Shown one piece after another: positions 8,044-14,901 of a DNA stretch of 17,389 nucleotides. Made by a program: the position numbers and the translations under genes. The stretch spans positions 1 to 17,389 of the forward strand of contig JABMQV010000680.1 in the NCBI GenBank assembly GCA_013203065.1. The letters run 5' to 3'. This DNA is from Desulfobacteraceae bacterium. GTDB lineage: Bacteria > Desulfobacterota > DSM-4660 > Desulfatiglandales > Desulfatiglandaceae. The notes beneath the pieces are model-generated. The model did not search any database. It was not told the origin of the DNA and saw only the letters and a program-made list of their open reading frames with translations. Numbering within the stretch: position 1 is the stretch's first letter; every line of letters starts with the position of its first letter.

Positions 8044-8202
8044 TTATTCCTTGAAACTATCTTTTTTAGGCCAAAATTCTTCTTTGCAGAACGGACATAT
8101 TAGCCTTTGCTTCAACTGGGAAATGACTATTTTATAAAGCATTCGGTCTAAATAATATTCCTTTTTACAAACCGGGCATTCTACGTAGTAGACCTTTGCC
8201 AT
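8044..8202 (-). CDS. small zinc-ribbon protein next to ubiD
   Basis: A 52-residue protein with two Cys pairs, CPVC (9-12) and CPFC (36-39), separated by 23 residues: a minimal zinc-ribbon or rubredoxin-like knuckle pattern. The ATG has AAGGAG 7 nt upstream and begins 18 bp after the UbiD stop, so it is almost certainly co-transcribed. Known hydroxyarylic acid decarboxylases (BsdBCD/VdcBCD type) have a UbiX-like B, a UbiD-like C and a small Cys-containing D subunit of about 75 residues. By position and Cys content this could be an analogous accessory subunit, but it is shorter and I cannot show homology. An alternative is an unrelated metal-binding chaperone. Confidence 0.75.
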   Translation of the reverse strand: MAKVYYVECPVCKKEYYLDRMLYKIVISQLKQRLICPFCKEEFWPKKDSFKE

Positions 8203-8220
8203 GACTTAACTCCTTTTTCC

Positions 8221-9621
8221 TTACAATTGCTCAAGGTCTTTTGAGTCCAAAAAATCTTCCAGTTTTATCCGTTCCATTACATGGCTTGGCATGGAAAGCC
8301 TGACGGGAAATGAGCGAGAATTATATGGTTTCGTTGCATCGATTCCACCTTTTACCGTGGTTATCCCATCAGCTGACGGGTCCAGCCTTGTACCCATCAT
8401 GCCATGAAGCACCATTAGATCCTTATCCCATTGGGAGCGAGTGGCAACTGCCCAAAGAACCTGCTCTTCATCATCTATGTCGACATCATCATCAACAACA
8501 ATCGCGTGCTTGACACGAAAATCAGAGCTTAGGGCGGTAGCGATAGCTGTTTTGGGTTCAGCATCATTCCTTTTTTTGATTTTAATATATGCGTGGAGTC
8601 TTGCGGTGCCGGACATAGGCATTCGCACCGCAATGGTGCCTGGAACCACTGCCTTTAATCTACTATACAAATATGCCTCTATCATGGGTGCATCTAAAAG
8701 CAGATGATCCGCATGACCCGGCATGATGTCTAGATAAAATGCATCCTTCCTATGAGTTACAGCCGTTACTTCAGCAACAGGATTCAGCCTTTGGCCTCCA
8801 TAATATTGCGTGAACTCACCGAAGGGTGCTTCAATATCCAAGTCGGTGGAGGAAATCTCGGCCTCAATGATGAGGTCGGCGTTTGCCGGGACTAACAAAT
8901 CGCTGCCCCACGTCTCCGAGGGAGTCAATTCAAGGGGTTCCCCCATGATTCCGCCGATAATATCCGGTTCGTTGGTCAGTAACTTAGTCTGGGCCCCCAT
9001 GTAAAACGCAGGGTGGTGTCCAATAATAATGGCCGAAGGCATAGGGGATCCCATCTTCTCGTACTTTGTGAAAATATGATGTGTATGACGGGCAGGATTA
9101 AAATTCACCAACAGACGTTTAGGGCCTGCAACGAAAATTCTGAGGATGGCACAATTCACCCATTGTGTTTCGGGATCCTTTACCCATACGCTCCCGGCCG
9201 TAATATACGGCCCCAAATCCATTTCATTATGAGTAATGATTGGCAGTTCGAAAAGATCCGCTGTGTCTGCGTCCAATATGACTTCCTTTACCCTTGCATG
9301 CTTTTTCTCCAATTCTATGGGTAAAACCGGTTTTTCCCTGTTGGCATAATCCGTGTGTAGACTCTGGACATTTGAATTGAGAGCATAGGCCAACCTCTGT
9401 CTTGATGCAAAGAGATTTATGATGACCGGGAATATCGACACTTCCCCCTTCAGATTTCTTACTCTCTCAAAGATGATCACAGGTTCTCTTTTCTTGAGCT
9501 CGATCTTGTGTAAAATAACCGGGATTTCGAATTCCGGGTCTACCTCTTTTTTTACTCTTATTACATCCCCAGGGAAATCCCCTTCCAAGTTATCCAAATA
9601 GGTATGCAGATCTTTGTTCAT
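8221..9621 (-). CDS. UbiD family prenylated-FMN-dependent (de)carboxylase
   Basis: Catalyses reversible decarboxylation of aromatic or alpha,beta-unsaturated acids with prenylated FMN, which is made by UbiX; no ubiX is in the window. The 466-residue product has the key residues of the family. An N-x4-R pair sits at 156/161 (VNCAILR). A His-rich metal segment (ARHTHH) lies near 177-182 and EPLELT near 228-233. The catalytic EAPFGE carries Glu at 264 and 269, equivalent to Glu277/Glu282 of fungal Fdc1. The start codon has GGAGG 10 nt upstream. Intact residues argue for an active enzyme. With CoA-ester chemistry nearby, the substrate may be a free aromatic acid or an acyl-CoA, as in phthaloyl-CoA-type UbiD enzymes. 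It is followed at 18 bp by a zinc-ribbon gene. Confidence 0.93.
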   Translation of the reverse strand: MNKDLHTYLDNLEGDFPGDVIRVKKEVDPEFEIPVILHKIELKKREPVIIFERVRNLKGEVSIFPVIINLFASRQRLAYALNSNVQSLHTDYANREKPVLPIELEKKHARVKEVILDADTADLFELPIITHNEMDLGPYITAGSVWVKDPETQWVNCAILRIFVAGPKRLLVNFNPARHTHHIFTKYEKMGSPMPSAIIIGHHPAFYMGAQTKLLTNEPDIIGGIMGEPLELTPSETWGSDLLVPANADLIIEAEISSTDLDIEAPFGEFTQYYGGQRLNPVAEVTAVTHRKDAFYLDIMPGHADHLLLDAPMIEAYLYSRLKAVVPGTIAVRMPMSGTARLHAYIKIKKRNDAEPKTAIATALSSDFRVKHAIVVDDDVDIDDEEQVLWAVATRSQWDKDLMVLHGMMGTRLDPSADGITTVKGGIDATKPYNSRSFPVRLSMPSHVMERIKLEDFLDSKDLEQL

Positions 9622-9648
9622 CGCGCGCTTTCCTCCGAAAATGAATTC

Positions 9649-9762
9649 TTAAGTTGAAAAGGCTACCGTTGTATCTAAAGGTTTCACAAAACGCTCTGCT
9701 AGGAGTCTCGAAGCAAGAACAACCCCCTGCCCTCCTCTACCATGGAATCGTATTTCGAACAT
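9649..9762 (-). pseudogene. N-terminal stub of a 2-oxoacid:ferredoxin oxidoreductase gamma subunit
   Basis: Thirty-seven codons beginning MFEIRFHGRGGQGVVLASRL. This matches the conserved N-terminus of pyruvate/2-oxoacid:ferredoxin oxidoreductase gamma subunits (EIRFHGRGGQG..TAS..LA). Similarity ends after LLAE; about 14 unrelated residues and a TAA follow. A normal gamma subunit is about 180 residues, and the expected continuation (FP.FG.ERRG) is not seen in the other minus-strand frames before ubiD. The ATG lies 3 nt after the stop of the upstream LarA-like gene. It is most likely the remnant of a deleted gene, less likely a functional micro-protein. No alpha or beta subunit is in the window. 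Confidence 0.65.
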
Positions 9763-9765
9763 CCC

Positions 9766-11187
9766 TTAAACCATGCCTCTCTGTTCCAGCCACATAGGCA
9801 TTAAATCTCTATCTACCTCACGGGCAACCTCCGGCGCCAGTCTTTGTACTTCTTTTGCCAATGGCTCACTGACGTTAAAACCTCCAACTGCTCCGTCAAA
9901 GACCAGTATATTTTCAGTTCCGGAAACCCGCTTGGCAAAATCAACCGCTTTGCTCAGGTCCTTCGCCTCCATTGCATTATCCATAAATAAAAGATTTTGT
10001 TCGCAACTTCGGAACAAATCGGCCTGTTGACCAACCACTATCGTTGGTATCTGCTGAGCGAAGAAAGTGCTGGGATACCCCTTAGAGCAATAATTAATAA
10101 TTAGCGATTTTATAGCGGGATTAGGTGGAGGAAGGATACCCTCTTTCAGTGGACTGGCATTTGGATAGACCATGTCGGTATAACGGGTAAAGGGTGTAAA
10201 GGGGATGTTGAGATCAAACTCATCAACGTTTGCATTCAGGAAGTTGCCAAACAGGAGCCCCCCTGCAGTGGTATAGGGTATGGGTCCGGGATAATCTATG
10301 ATCACGATGGCTTCCTTGATCTTGCTAAGCAAAGTAATGATCCTGCCGTACCAGTCCAGGTTCAAACGGGTGAAGTACTCATTCTGCTCAACCAAGTCAT
10401 TGTTGGCATCTACACCGATAACCCCAAAAGGTGATACCTGCAGGATTACGGAACAAACGAATTTACTTTGGACAAAAGGGGATTCATAGATCATTCTTGG
10501 CAATAAATTGGCGGCTCTGGGCCCCATACTCTGATGATAAGCTGACCTAGTCTCAATGGTGGCGTAAGACATTGCAAAAGGCTTAAAAAGCCTTCCTATC
10601 ATCCGGTGGTAGTGGAGTTCGCGTATATCGTTGTTGTGTGCTTGAATGATCCAACGGGTCGAATAAGCCTTTCCGATTCCGTATAGCGTGCCTATCTCTG
10701 TTTCAATTGGTATTCCGCGGTCAACTGGCGTAATACTTTCTGCTTTTCCTTCAAAATGCTCATCCAGCTTGAAACGTTCGATGTATTCGTCGCTTTCCTG
10801 GAACCTCAGTCCCACTCCTGCGCGCAGATAGATTCTTTGAGTTCCGCACCTCCGGACCACCTCGTCACGTATGCACCTGATCATTTCCGCGTAGAAATCA
10901 CCCCCGTAAAGGCTAAACCCATGGTGAGAAGCCAGGATATTGACCGAATCCTCCTCTTGGATCTTCTCCAGATTTACTCCTTCCAGCGAACGCATTGTGA
11001 GTTCCCTGGCCACCCGGATAACCTCGGAGGGGGATTCTGCAGATATAGGATCAGGGCTATCGGGAAAAAGGTCGCATATGCGTATGGAGGTCATGTCCGG
11101 CAAATTAAGTACGGCCCGGGCAAGTAAGTGCTGGGGCTCTAGGTTATATATAGACCTGCGCGGCTCTACTGGTTGTAAGATAGGCAT
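9766..11187 (-). CDS. uncharacterised protein, probably a very divergent LarA (DUF2088)-like fold
   Basis: I do not recognise a named family. The 473-residue product follows the layout of LarA-type proteins. An early beta-alpha unit (SVNILASHHGFSLYGGDFY, near 82-100) comes first. A ETEIGTLYGIGKAYSTRWII segment follows, where LarA has its G-T-P-v-NK-EAD region, then a His-rich stretch AHNNDIRELHYHR near 183-195. A strand-rich C-terminal part (VILQVSPFGVIGVDANNDLVEQ) has a later DYPGP where LarA proteins have S.GyP. This is inference from pattern, not a proven match. The ATG at 11187 starts 2 nt after the ferredoxin stop, suggesting translational coupling. An in-frame ATG at 11232 would overlap that gene by 43 bp. 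Neither start has a strong ribosome site. Confidence 0.8.
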   Translation of the reverse strand: MPILQPVEPRRSIYNLEPQHLLARAVLNLPDMTSIRICDLFPDSPDPISAESPSEVIRVARELTMRSLEGVNLEKIQEEDSVNILASHHGFSLYGGDFYAEMIRCIRDEVVRRCGTQRIYLRAGVGLRFQESDEYIERFKLDEHFEGKAESITPVDRGIPIETEIGTLYGIGKAYSTRWIIQAHNNDIRELHYHRMIGRLFKPFAMSYATIETRSAYHQSMGPRAANLLPRMIYESPFVQSKFVCSVILQVSPFGVIGVDANNDLVEQNEYFTRLNLDWYGRIITLLSKIKEAIVIIDYPGPIPYTTAGGLLFGNFLNANVDEFDLNIPFTPFTRYTDMVYPNASPLKEGILPPPNPAIKSLIINYCSKGYPSTFFAQQIPTIVVGQQADLFRSCEQNLLFMDNAMEAKDLSKAVDFAKRVSGTENILVFDGAVGGFNVSEPLAKEVQRLAPEVAREVDRDLMPMWLEQRGMV

Positions 11188-11189
11188 TT

Positions 11190-11804
11190 TTATGGTTTCC
11201 GTTTGCTTCCCGGGAATAACTCGTTGATGCATTGTAAATCATCCGCGATATAGAATTGTTTGTACTTATCCTGTAAGGCCTCGGGTAAATTCCAGATCGA
11301 TATGTCAACCCCATACCATTGATATCCTGGTGCCCTGGTCAGCCTAATTCCGGCAGCTCGTAACAGTCTTATTATGCTGGTTATGCAAAGGGTACCGCAT
11401 CCCGTACGCGCCCCTGTCGCTCGGGCAATATCTTCCGGGGATCTCGCTCCCAACAGGATCGCCGCAGCCACTTCTTTGGCCTGTACCCTGTGGCAGTAAC
11501 AAATTACCTGGTCTGGATACATATGAGCATCTCGACAGATTCTGGTCATATCTCTTTGGGAAACATCCGCCGGATTCACGCCAATCTGCAACACCGATTC
11601 CCTTTCAATCATCTTGACGGCGTCCTCAGGACAGCGCAATACACAAAGAGAACAGTCACGGCATTTCTGTTCGTCTATTGCGGCCGATCCCTTCTCCTCA
11701 TGTTTTTCGATAACGATTGCCTCGACAGGGCAGATCCTAACACAAGTGGCACAGGCGGTGCATCTCTGCGCATCAACCATTGCGACTTTATTAACTCTTC
11801 TCAA
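11190..11804 (-). CDS. 2x[4Fe-4S] ferredoxin fused to BFD-like [2Fe-2S] domain
   Basis: Electron-transfer protein of 204 residues. The N-terminal bacterial ferredoxin domain has Cys 15, 18, 21, 25 and 48, 51, 54, 58, each quartet ending in CP. A BFD-type [2Fe-2S] domain follows with CYC at 102-104 and GCGTLC at 135-140. The last pair is C-x3-C rather than the usual C-x2-C. The C-terminal 45 residues hold aromatic-rich YQWYGVDISIWNLPE and no known motif. The TTG start at 11804 is chosen because AAGGAG lies 8 nt upstream; the next ATG has no site. It is sandwiched between two LarA-like genes and coupled to the second, so it probably feeds electrons to, or forms a complex with, those proteins. 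Confidence 0.9.
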   Translation of the reverse strand: MRRVNKVAMVDAQRCTACATCVRICPVEAIVIEKHEEKGSAAIDEQKCRDCSLCVLRCPEDAVKMIERESVLQIGVNPADVSQRDMTRICRDAHMYPDQVICYCHRVQAKEVAAAILLGARSPEDIARATGARTGCGTLCITSIIRLLRAAGIRLTRAPGYQWYGVDISIWNLPEALQDKYKQFYIADDLQCINELFPGSKRKP

Positions 11805-11885
11805 ATCCTTAACTCCTTCCGTCCCAATCTTCTGTGCTTTGCATGGGGGAAGCGTAAATTTGTAACAACTTGAATTCTTCCATTC

Positions 11886-13214
11886 TCATTTGACACTATA
11901 GGGCTTTATCTTTACCCTCTTTGGCTTCAGGAGCGTGTAACGACCGTATGGTATAAAGGCAAGTCTTGCATTTGCGCCCTTCTTTTTGAGAGCTTGATTA
12001 AATGCTTTCTCGATCGATTCATAGACAGTCAAACCAATCTCTTCACATACGGATAAGTTCTTCTTTTCCGTAACAATCCATACCTCTTTTCGGGCCATAA
12101 CCTCATAGATTTTGTACCAGGCAAAGCTCTTCTGTCCGGATACCGTTTGTCTGTAGAAATCTAAAACGGCCTGAGCCTGTTTCTCCTTGGAGGGGGGCAA
12201 ATAACTTTTCAGCACATCCATTCGGGCAAATCCTGGCCAATCCCCGTAGCCTTTACAGGGAGTCGCCATAATGATGATTCCTTTGTCTCGAACAATAGGT
12301 TCGCAGTTCCCCAGTGCCCAACCCGTGTGGAAAAAGAGATCGTCTGTATGTGCAGTAGATCCGGTGATGGCGATATCCACCTTTTCTTGAATAAGTTCAT
12401 CTAATGAAAATTGATAGATTTGATTGTAAAAGTGAATCGCTTCTTTATTTGATTTCACTGGAGAGCCGGCATTGACAAAGATAACGCGACCTTGATTACT
12501 TACAATTACATTGATGCCCATTTGGACATTGGCTAATTCGAGAGCTTCGTATTTATCATGTTGCATGAGGCAGTCATTGTTGCCAGGAGTGCAATCCGGA
12601 GCCAGAGACAATAAGTGGTTAAGTTCCGTGGTCTCACTACTGGTCACGGCGGGAATAATCATACCCGACCCCCCATACCCCCAGGCGGTTGCCTGAGTCG
12701 TGCTGATGGTGACAATGATGTCGGCATCGGCAACCACCTTGTGTACAAAGAGCGGCGTTCCCGCTTTGGTTATACCAATATAGCGATATTGCTCGAAATC
12801 GTTAACATCGTTAAAAAAAATGGGGATACCCGATTTGATTAAATCAGCTCCCAGTTTTTTTTTCAGCTCTTCCGAGCTCAATGGAGGGAGTGTAGCATTA
12901 CCGATGATGATAGACATTTCAGAGCCGGCTTGCCTGCCTTTTTCAATCAAGACTGGAAGTATATCCCTAGCTGGTGCCTGGCGGAACTGATTTTCCGTAA
13001 TAAAGGTAACCCTTTTGCCATTACGAACAAGCTCTGAGAATTTCGGCCCATCCACGGGAGCCTCTACGGCCTTTTCTACGGCAACGGGTAAATCCTGAAT
13101 GCCTCCTGGTTCTTGGGGAATAATCTTTGCCTTGAGATTCTTGTCAGGCACTTCCAATTCCAAGTAAGCGCCGGGGTTTTCTAATGATTCATATGGAATT
13201 CTTAGAATGGCCAT
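11886..13214 (-). CDS. LarA/DUF2088-domain protein (nickel lactate racemase-like) lacking the metal-site histidines
   Basis: Related to LarA, whose nickel-pincer cofactor racemises 2-hydroxyacids. From the ATG at 13214 the product is 442 residues, typical of the family. LarA landmarks are visible: the Arg of the DxTRP motif (FRQAP, Arg 78), a GTP-v-hK segment (GTPLFVHK, Lys 159 at the pincer-lysine position) and GGSGMIIPAVTSSETTELNH for the GFSGG..PG..T..NH block. The His positions of LarA appear replaced: GCHRP reads GNATLPP, HD reads ND (Asn 135) and EPH reads QAT (near 174-176). It is therefore unlikely to be a standard lactate racemase. The ATG has AGGGA 4-5 nt upstream; a GTG at 13259 would add 15 residues. 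It follows the IclR gene closely and is probably co-transcribed with it. Confidence 0.85.
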   Translation of the reverse strand: MAILRIPYESLENPGAYLELEVPDKNLKAKIIPQEPGGIQDLPVAVEKAVEAPVDGPKFSELVRNGKRVTFITENQFRQAPARDILPVLIEKGRQAGSEMSIIIGNATLPPLSSEELKKKLGADLIKSGIPIFFNDVNDFEQYRYIGITKAGTPLFVHKVVADADIIVTISTTQATAWGYGGSGMIIPAVTSSETTELNHLLSLAPDCTPGNNDCLMQHDKYEALELANVQMGINVIVSNQGRVIFVNAGSPVKSNKEAIHFYNQIYQFSLDELIQEKVDIAITGSTAHTDDLFFHTGWALGNCEPIVRDKGIIIMATPCKGYGDWPGFARMDVLKSYLPPSKEKQAQAVLDFYRQTVSGQKSFAWYKIYEVMARKEVWIVTEKKNLSVCEEIGLTVYESIEKAFNQALKKKGANARLAFIPYGRYTLLKPKRVKIKPYSVK

Positions 13215-13291
13215 CCTATCCCTACTCTCAAAAAAGCCATAAAGCTTGAAATCGGTCACCTATCCGACGTGTTGCCTAATAAATCCTTTTC

Positions 13292-14077
13292 TTATGTTGA
13301 AAAGCTGGGATATGGACCTTGGTATCCCAAAATGCTGGAAACCATTTGCCCTGTTTTGGTTAACTTCCAAATTATCTTCTCTATATCGGCACTGGCCTTA
13401 TAGCTGGCTTCCATAGAGACGTTGATAGCTGCAACAACTTCGCCTTGGCCGTTGATCAAAGGGACGGCAACTGAGTAAAGATCCATAGACAGCTCTTGAT
13501 CACAAACGCTATATCCTCTTTTCCTCGTTTTCTTGATCTCTTCCCAAAGGCCCTTTTTTGAAGTAATCGTTTTGGCAGTTATTGGGTGCAGTTTCATTTG
13601 ACCAAGCCGATTCTCGAGTTCTTTATCCCCTAGACCGGCCAGCAATATCTTGCCTAGGGCGCCTGCGTAAACTGGCAGTTTGGAACCGGATGCAAGGTCA
13701 GGCTTCATGAATCTTCTGACTTCCTTTCGATATAGAAAAAGAGTCTCAACATTATCGAGTATCGCTAAGTTGACCGTTTTGTTAACTTCAGATGAAAGTT
13801 CATCAAGATAGGGTTTGGACATTGTTGCAAGATTGGAGCTGTTTAGAAAACTGTACCCCAGAGAAAGAACCCTGGCTCCCAACACATAACTCTTGTTTTC
13901 CTCCCTGTTTAGATATCCGAGAGAGCAAAAGGTATATAAAAAACGTTGGGTAGCAGTTTTATTAAGTTCACTTAAATTTGCTATTTGAGTCAGAGTTAAG
14001 GGCCGCGAGGACTGCCCCAGAATCTCTAAGATTCTCAAACCGCGTTCTAAGGACTTAATATAATTTTTATCACGCAT
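13292..14077 (-). CDS. IclR-family transcriptional regulator
   Basis: Probable pathway-specific regulator of 261 residues. The N-terminal winged helix-turn-helix (about 6-70) carries SLERGLRILEILG, LTLTQIANLSELNKTATQRFL and the wing GYLNREENKSYVLG. The C-terminal IclR effector domain has LAILDNVETLFLYR, LPVYAGALGKILLAG near 134-148, GYSVCDQELSMDLYSVAVPL and a final VSMEASY. The overall look is closest to the PcaR/PobR branch that senses aromatic acids, which supports an aromatic or hydroxyacid inducer. The ATG at 14077 leaves a leader downstream of the promoter at 14110-14137; another ATG at 14095 lies almost on the expected transcription start. As first gene of the cluster it may control its own operon. 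Confidence 0.92.
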   Translation of the reverse strand: MRDKNYIKSLERGLRILEILGQSSRPLTLTQIANLSELNKTATQRFLYTFCSLGYLNREENKSYVLGARVLSLGYSFLNSSNLATMSKPYLDELSSEVNKTVNLAILDNVETLFLYRKEVRRFMKPDLASGSKLPVYAGALGKILLAGLGDKELENRLGQMKLHPITAKTITSKKGLWEEIKKTRKRGYSVCDQELSMDLYSVAVPLINGQGEVVAAINVSMEASYKASADIEKIIWKLTKTGQMVSSILGYQGPYPSFST

Positions 14078-14109
14078 TGCGTAACTTTTTCCCATAAGGC
14101 GTGATTATC

Positions 14110-14137
14110 TTCATATCAAGTATTTTTCTTTTGTCAA
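14110..14137 (-). promoter_or_regulatory. promoter candidate for the IclR-led operon
   Basis: A perfect TTGACA (14137-14132, minus strand) is followed after 16 nt by TATGAA (14115-14110), placing the transcription start around 14103, just before the IclR gene. The plus strand also shows TCAAGTA twice (14116-14122 and 14134-14140), an 18-bp-phased direct repeat that overlaps both promoter elements and could be an operator for autoregulation. Confidence 0.45.
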
Positions 14138-14140
14138 GTA

Positions 14141-14355
14141 GATTTCTCAAATAAATCGAGCCGGCGAAGTGGTTACAGGTTTTGCCCATGGCTGATGACT
14201 TCCTGACTTTTTTTGAAATCGGAGAGGGCCGCTAGTCGGTTAATGGATGGAATATTGAAGTATATGGAGGAGGGATTGAACCACCTGCCCTCATTCTTGT
14301 CATTTTTCAGCTGTGAGATATCGTCGTTTGAAATCGAGGAAACGCTTGAGACCTG
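14141..14355. other. intergenic stretch without a recognisable gene
   Basis: Both strands hold only short open frames (15 to about 42 codons) with no motif. A GGAGGAGGGATTGAACCACC string at 14266-14285 resembles the T-arm of a tRNA on the minus strand, but no acceptor, D- or anticodon arm accompanies it. No further structure was found. Confidence 0.5.
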
Positions 14356-14607
14356 TCACCTCAAGACCTTCCGATCCAGGCTGCGATATTGAATGGCCTC
14401 TGCAACGTGGAGAGACCCGCTATCGGGGCTTTCTTCAAGATCGGCAATGGTCCGGGCAATCTTCAGAATGCGGGCATGAGCCCTTGCGCTGAGGCCGAAT
14501 CTCTCCATGGCCTTTTCCAGCAGGACACCCGATTTCGGATCGCGGTAGAGATAATTCTCGCAAGTTGGAACCTGAGAATCTAACCTAGCTGAGTGTTTAG
14601 GGGTCAA
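14356..14607 (-). pseudogene. C-terminal remnant of a ComM/YifB Mg-chelatase-like AAA ATPase
   Basis: The last ~65 residues ([20 protein letters not shown], then [12 protein letters not shown] and [11 protein letters not shown]) match the conserved C-terminal domain of ComM/YifB (Mg_chelatase_C), a helicase-like protein of about 510 residues. The AAA core is absent. Upstream of about 14560 similarity fades, and at 14601-14626 the sequence enters an inverted-repeat element. The open frame starts only at a TTG inside that repeat and has no ribosome site. It is therefore a decayed 5'-truncated copy, probably cut by a rearrangement at the repeat. A full comM may exist elsewhere in the genome. Confidence 0.8.
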
Positions 14608-14763
14608 GTCTTTGCTTGACTCTTTCTACCGCTTTAGCCATGAATCCGCAATGGCTGAACACCAAAATCGAATGGTAAAAATTAATAAGAGAAAGAATGA
14701 AAACAATAACCACGTTAAAATCTTAAGAGAAACCAAACAAGAGTCAAGAGTAGACTTGACCTC
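14601..14763. repeat. MITE/REP-like element with hairpin termini
   Basis: Two copies of a ~25-bp sequence face each other. The left copy (14601-14626) reads on the minus strand AAGAGTCAAG-CAAAG-ACTTGACCCC. The right copy (14739-14763) reads on the plus strand AAGAGTCAAG-AGTAG-ACTTGACCTC. Each is itself a hairpin (GTCAAG/CTTGAC, 6-nt loop, at 14603-14620 and 14743-14760). Between them lies a further hairpin AGCCAT/ATGGCT at 14636-14656. The interior has no credible gene. The size (~160 bp) and nested symmetry fit a REP doublet or small non-autonomous element; GACTTGACCCC-type strings are common in REP/RAYT-type repeats. Confidence 0.55.
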
Positions 14764-14800
14764 TGTTCACAATGATTTAAGAAAAGGCGATGGTGAATCG

Positions 14801-14870
14801 ATGGCCCAAAAGAAAATGGGATCAGGCACAAATAAATAGTATCAGTCACCCCTTTTCCAAATTGGGCCAT
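14801..14870. repeat. long imperfect inverted repeat downstream of the flavoenzyme gene
   Basis: Perfect 9-bp arms ATGGCCCAA (14801-14809) and TTGGGCCAT (14862-14870) continue inward as an imperfect pairing (GAAAATGGGATCAGG against GGAAAAGGGGTGACTG). This gives a stem of roughly 25 bp with an A/T-rich loop. It lies about 30 nt after the stop of the minus-strand oxidoreductase and may stabilise or end its transcript. No T-run follows, so it is more REP-like than a classical terminator. Confidence 0.5.
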
Positions 14871-14901
14871 ACCCGCCGCCTAGTTGGCAGAGGGGAGTAT
14901 T

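Noticed and set aside
11809..11889. 26-codon ORF filling the gap between the LarA-like and ferredoxin genes, with its ATG overlapping the LarA-like stop (ATGA) and its TAA just inside the next gene's ribosome site
   Set aside because: The layout hints at translational coupling, but it has no motif and no ribosome site of its own, and the length is within chance expectation.
14266..14290. tRNA T-arm-like string (minus strand GGTTCAATCC with flanking GGTGG/CCTCC)
   Set aside because: The T-stem has a mismatch, and no matching 5' acceptor strand, D-arm or anticodon arm is present within 90 nt, so neither a tRNA nor a clear attachment-site remnant can be claimed.
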